In this document: one piece after another, positions 5,302-5,929 of the stretch
Layout: every line of letters starts with the position of its first letter
Position numbering within the stretch: the stretch's first letter is position 1
Assembly (NCBI GenBank): GCA_002403895.1
Contig: DHIQ01000131.1
Span: 1 to 5,929, forward strand
Length of the DNA stretch: 5,929 nt
Source of the DNA: Candidatus Neomicrothrix sp. UBA4742
Lineage (GTDB): Bacteria > Actinomycetota > Acidimicrobiia > Acidimicrobiales > Acidimicrobilacustridaceae
Direction of reading: 5' to 3'
Made by a program: the position numbers and the translations under genes
Notes under the pieces: model-generated
Databases searched by the model: none
What the model saw: only the letters and a program-made list of their open reading frames with translations
Told to the model about the DNA's origin: nothing

Positions 5302-5689
5302 GGTTCAACAGGAAGGTTCGGGCGAGATGGTTCCAGGAGCACGAGGGGCACACTTCGACGACGTAGCAGGCGAACTCACCCGACCGCTTGGCCAGTGCCC
5401 GCAGTTCGGACTTCGACGTGATGCACCGGCCGTGAGCCGGCAACCGAGGCCCGAACACGTACGAGACAAGCACAACATGGTCGTCTTCGCAGATCGGGCA
5501 CACCATTGAGGTCGCTTCACTGCACTGCTGCGCTGCCCGACGAAGCTCAGGGTGGGCGTCGCACACGTCGTGCTGGGCCAGCCGACCCTTTTTGAACTCC
5601 GAGATGAGCGCCCGGCGCGCCAAGCGGTAGTCGATCTCCCCGGGTGTGCCTGATTCGGCACCCCGGATGGCTCCGGGTCGGAACGTCAC
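5285..5689 (-). CDS. DUF5318 family zinc-finger-like protein
   Basis: A 134-residue protein that I recognise as resembling mycobacterial Rv0049, the gene just before ponA1. It contains EIDYRLARRALISEFKKGR (18-36), ICEDDHVVLVSYVFG after the first CPIC (Cys64/Cys67), and VEVCPSCSWNHLARTFLL with the second pair (Cys114/Cys117). Cys64/67 and Cys114/117 probably bind one zinc. No signal peptide or membrane segment is visible, so it should be cytoplasmic. The role is unknown; conserved linkage to a class A penicillin-binding protein suggests a part in cell-wall synthesis or its control. The start is GTG at 5689; no Shine-Dalgarno is present, but a TAGCCT -10 lies 7 nt upstream, pointing to leaderless translation. 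An internal start near EIDYR cannot be excluded. Confidence 0.88.
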   Translation of the reverse strand: MTFRPGAIRGAESGTPGEIDYRLARRALISEFKKGRLAQHDVCDAHPELRRAAQQCSEATSMVCPICEDDHVVLVSYVFGPRLPAHGRCITSKSELRALAKRSGEFACYVVEVCPSCSWNHLARTFLLNPARSA

Positions 5690-5696
5690 CGGCGCA

Positions 5697-5702
5697 AGGC
5701 TA
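5697..5702 (-). promoter_or_regulatory. -10 element of the DUF5318-ponA transcript
   Basis: The minus strand reads TAGCCT (TANNNT) followed by 7 nt and then the GTG at 5689. The predicted transcription start coincides with the start codon, so the message would be leaderless. No TTGACA-like -35 is apparent at the right distance. Confidence 0.5.
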
Positions 5703-5704
5703 GT

Positions 5705-5717
5705 GACGCTGAGCGTC
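5705..5717. promoter_or_regulatory. GACGCT-G-AGCGTC palindrome upstream of the DUF5318 promoter
   Basis: A perfect 6-bp inverted repeat around a single G, starting 2 bp upstream of the DUF5318 -10. It occupies the spacer between -10 and -35, a common position for a repressor operator. The binding protein is unknown. Confidence 0.4.
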
Positions 5718-5777
5718 TCGCGCTCCGGCTGGCGGCTCCCTCTGGGACGAAATATCGCGGTCAGAGAGGTTGTTTCG

Positions 5778-5799
5778 ATATATCACTTCGATATATAGT
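5778..5799 (+). promoter_or_regulatory. padR promoter with an overlapping A+T-rich palindrome
   Basis: ATATATC-ACTTC-GATATAT (5778-5796) is a perfect inverted repeat with 7-bp arms. It overlaps a TATAGT -10 at 5794-5799, which lies 9 nt before the ATG. The same stretch also contains TTCGATATAT twice (5774-5783 and 5787-5796). PadR proteins commonly repress their own promoters through short A+T-rich palindromes, so this is the expected site for autoregulation. No Shine-Dalgarno is visible, so the message is probably leaderless or nearly so. A weak -35 (TTGTTT, 5770-5775) sits 18 nt upstream. Confidence 0.6.
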
Positions 5800-5808
5800 C
5801 CCCATCAC

Positions 5809-5929
5809 ATGATCGATCTCGCCATCCTCGGCCTCCTCGATGAGCAGGACCTCCACGGCTATGAGCTGAAGAAGCGGCTCCCCGCGCTGGTCGGCTCGCG
5901 CTCGGGCGTCTCGTTCGGGTCCCTGTACC
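5809..5929 (+). CDS. PadR-family transcriptional regulator (3' end cut by window)
   Basis: Only the first 40 residues are present, but they cover the start of the PadR winged helix-turn-helix: MIDLAILGLL, then HGYELKKRL (16-24) and VSFGSLY (34-40), which aligns with the usual 'isxGtLYpaL' recognition helix. PadR proteins are dimeric repressors, often responding to phenolics, drugs or envelope stress. The ligand and targets cannot be told from this fragment. The start is the ATG at 5809 with a -10 element 9 nt upstream. It is transcribed divergently from DUF5318-ponA, like Rv0047c in M. tuberculosis, so it could also control that operon. Confidence 0.88.
   Translation, partial: MIDLAILGLLDEQDLHGYELKKRLPALVGSRSGVSFGSLY

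Noticed and set aside
3313..5421. A 702-codon open frame on the plus strand
   Set aside because: It is antisense to the penicillin-binding protein, whose motifs are all intact. The product is low-complexity Gly/Val/His/Arg-rich with no domain, as expected opposite a G+C-rich gene.
1..5929. Mobile element, defence or biosynthetic island
   Set aside because: No transposase, integrase, toxin, nuclease or terminal repeats are seen, and all recognised genes are conserved housekeeping genes with similar composition.

Overview
The window is high-GC DNA from an actinobacterium. Several things point away from mycobacteria and streptomycetes and towards Acidimicrobiia or a close relative: the threonine-rich low-complexity tail of the penicillin-binding protein, the small zinc-ribbon gene beside panB, and the DUF192 lipoprotein. 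That placement is an inference. Base composition is even across the genes, and I see no insertion sequence, integrase, tRNA, rRNA, CRISPR array or other sign of a mobile or accessory region. This is a core chromosomal housekeeping segment.

Layout from left to right. (1) Positions 1-1126, minus strand: a ribosomal/replication operon transcribed rpsF (S6) - ssb - rpsR (S18), with S18 running off the left edge. The genes are tightly packed: 15 nt separate rpsF and ssb, and the ssb stop and rpsR start overlap as TGATG. (2) 1127-1282: the rpsF leader, holding two adjacent perfect hairpins, one with a CCG loop, which could be the S6:S18 autoregulatory site. (3) 1283-2736, minus strand: panB (ketopantoate hydroxymethyltransferase) followed by a secreted DUF192 lipoprotein. 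(4) 2836-3012, plus strand: a 58-residue protein with two CxxC pairs, divergent from panB and apparently leaderless. (5) 3022-5689, minus strand: a DUF5318 zinc-finger protein followed by a class A penicillin-binding protein (PonA1-like), with a strong hairpin at their junction. (6) 5690-5808: a divergent promoter region. (7) 5809-5929, plus strand: the start of a PadR-family regulator with an A+T-rich palindrome over its promoter.

The order padR / DUF5318 - ponA / rpsF - ssb - rpsR matches, from memory, the Mycobacterium tuberculosis segment Rv0047c-Rv0055. Here panB, DUF192 and the zinc-ribbon gene lie between ponA and rpsF. Functionally the window covers translation and replication, pantothenate/CoA synthesis, and peptidoglycan synthesis with its small conserved partner.

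Nothing here looks like an undescribed defence or mobile system. The points most worth a second look are regulatory: three genes whose TANNNT -10 element sits 7-9 nt before the start codon with no Shine-Dalgarno, the palindrome over the padR promoter, the hairpin that covers the ponA ribosome-binding position, the rpsF leader hairpins, and a possible CTG start for the DUF192 lipoprotein.
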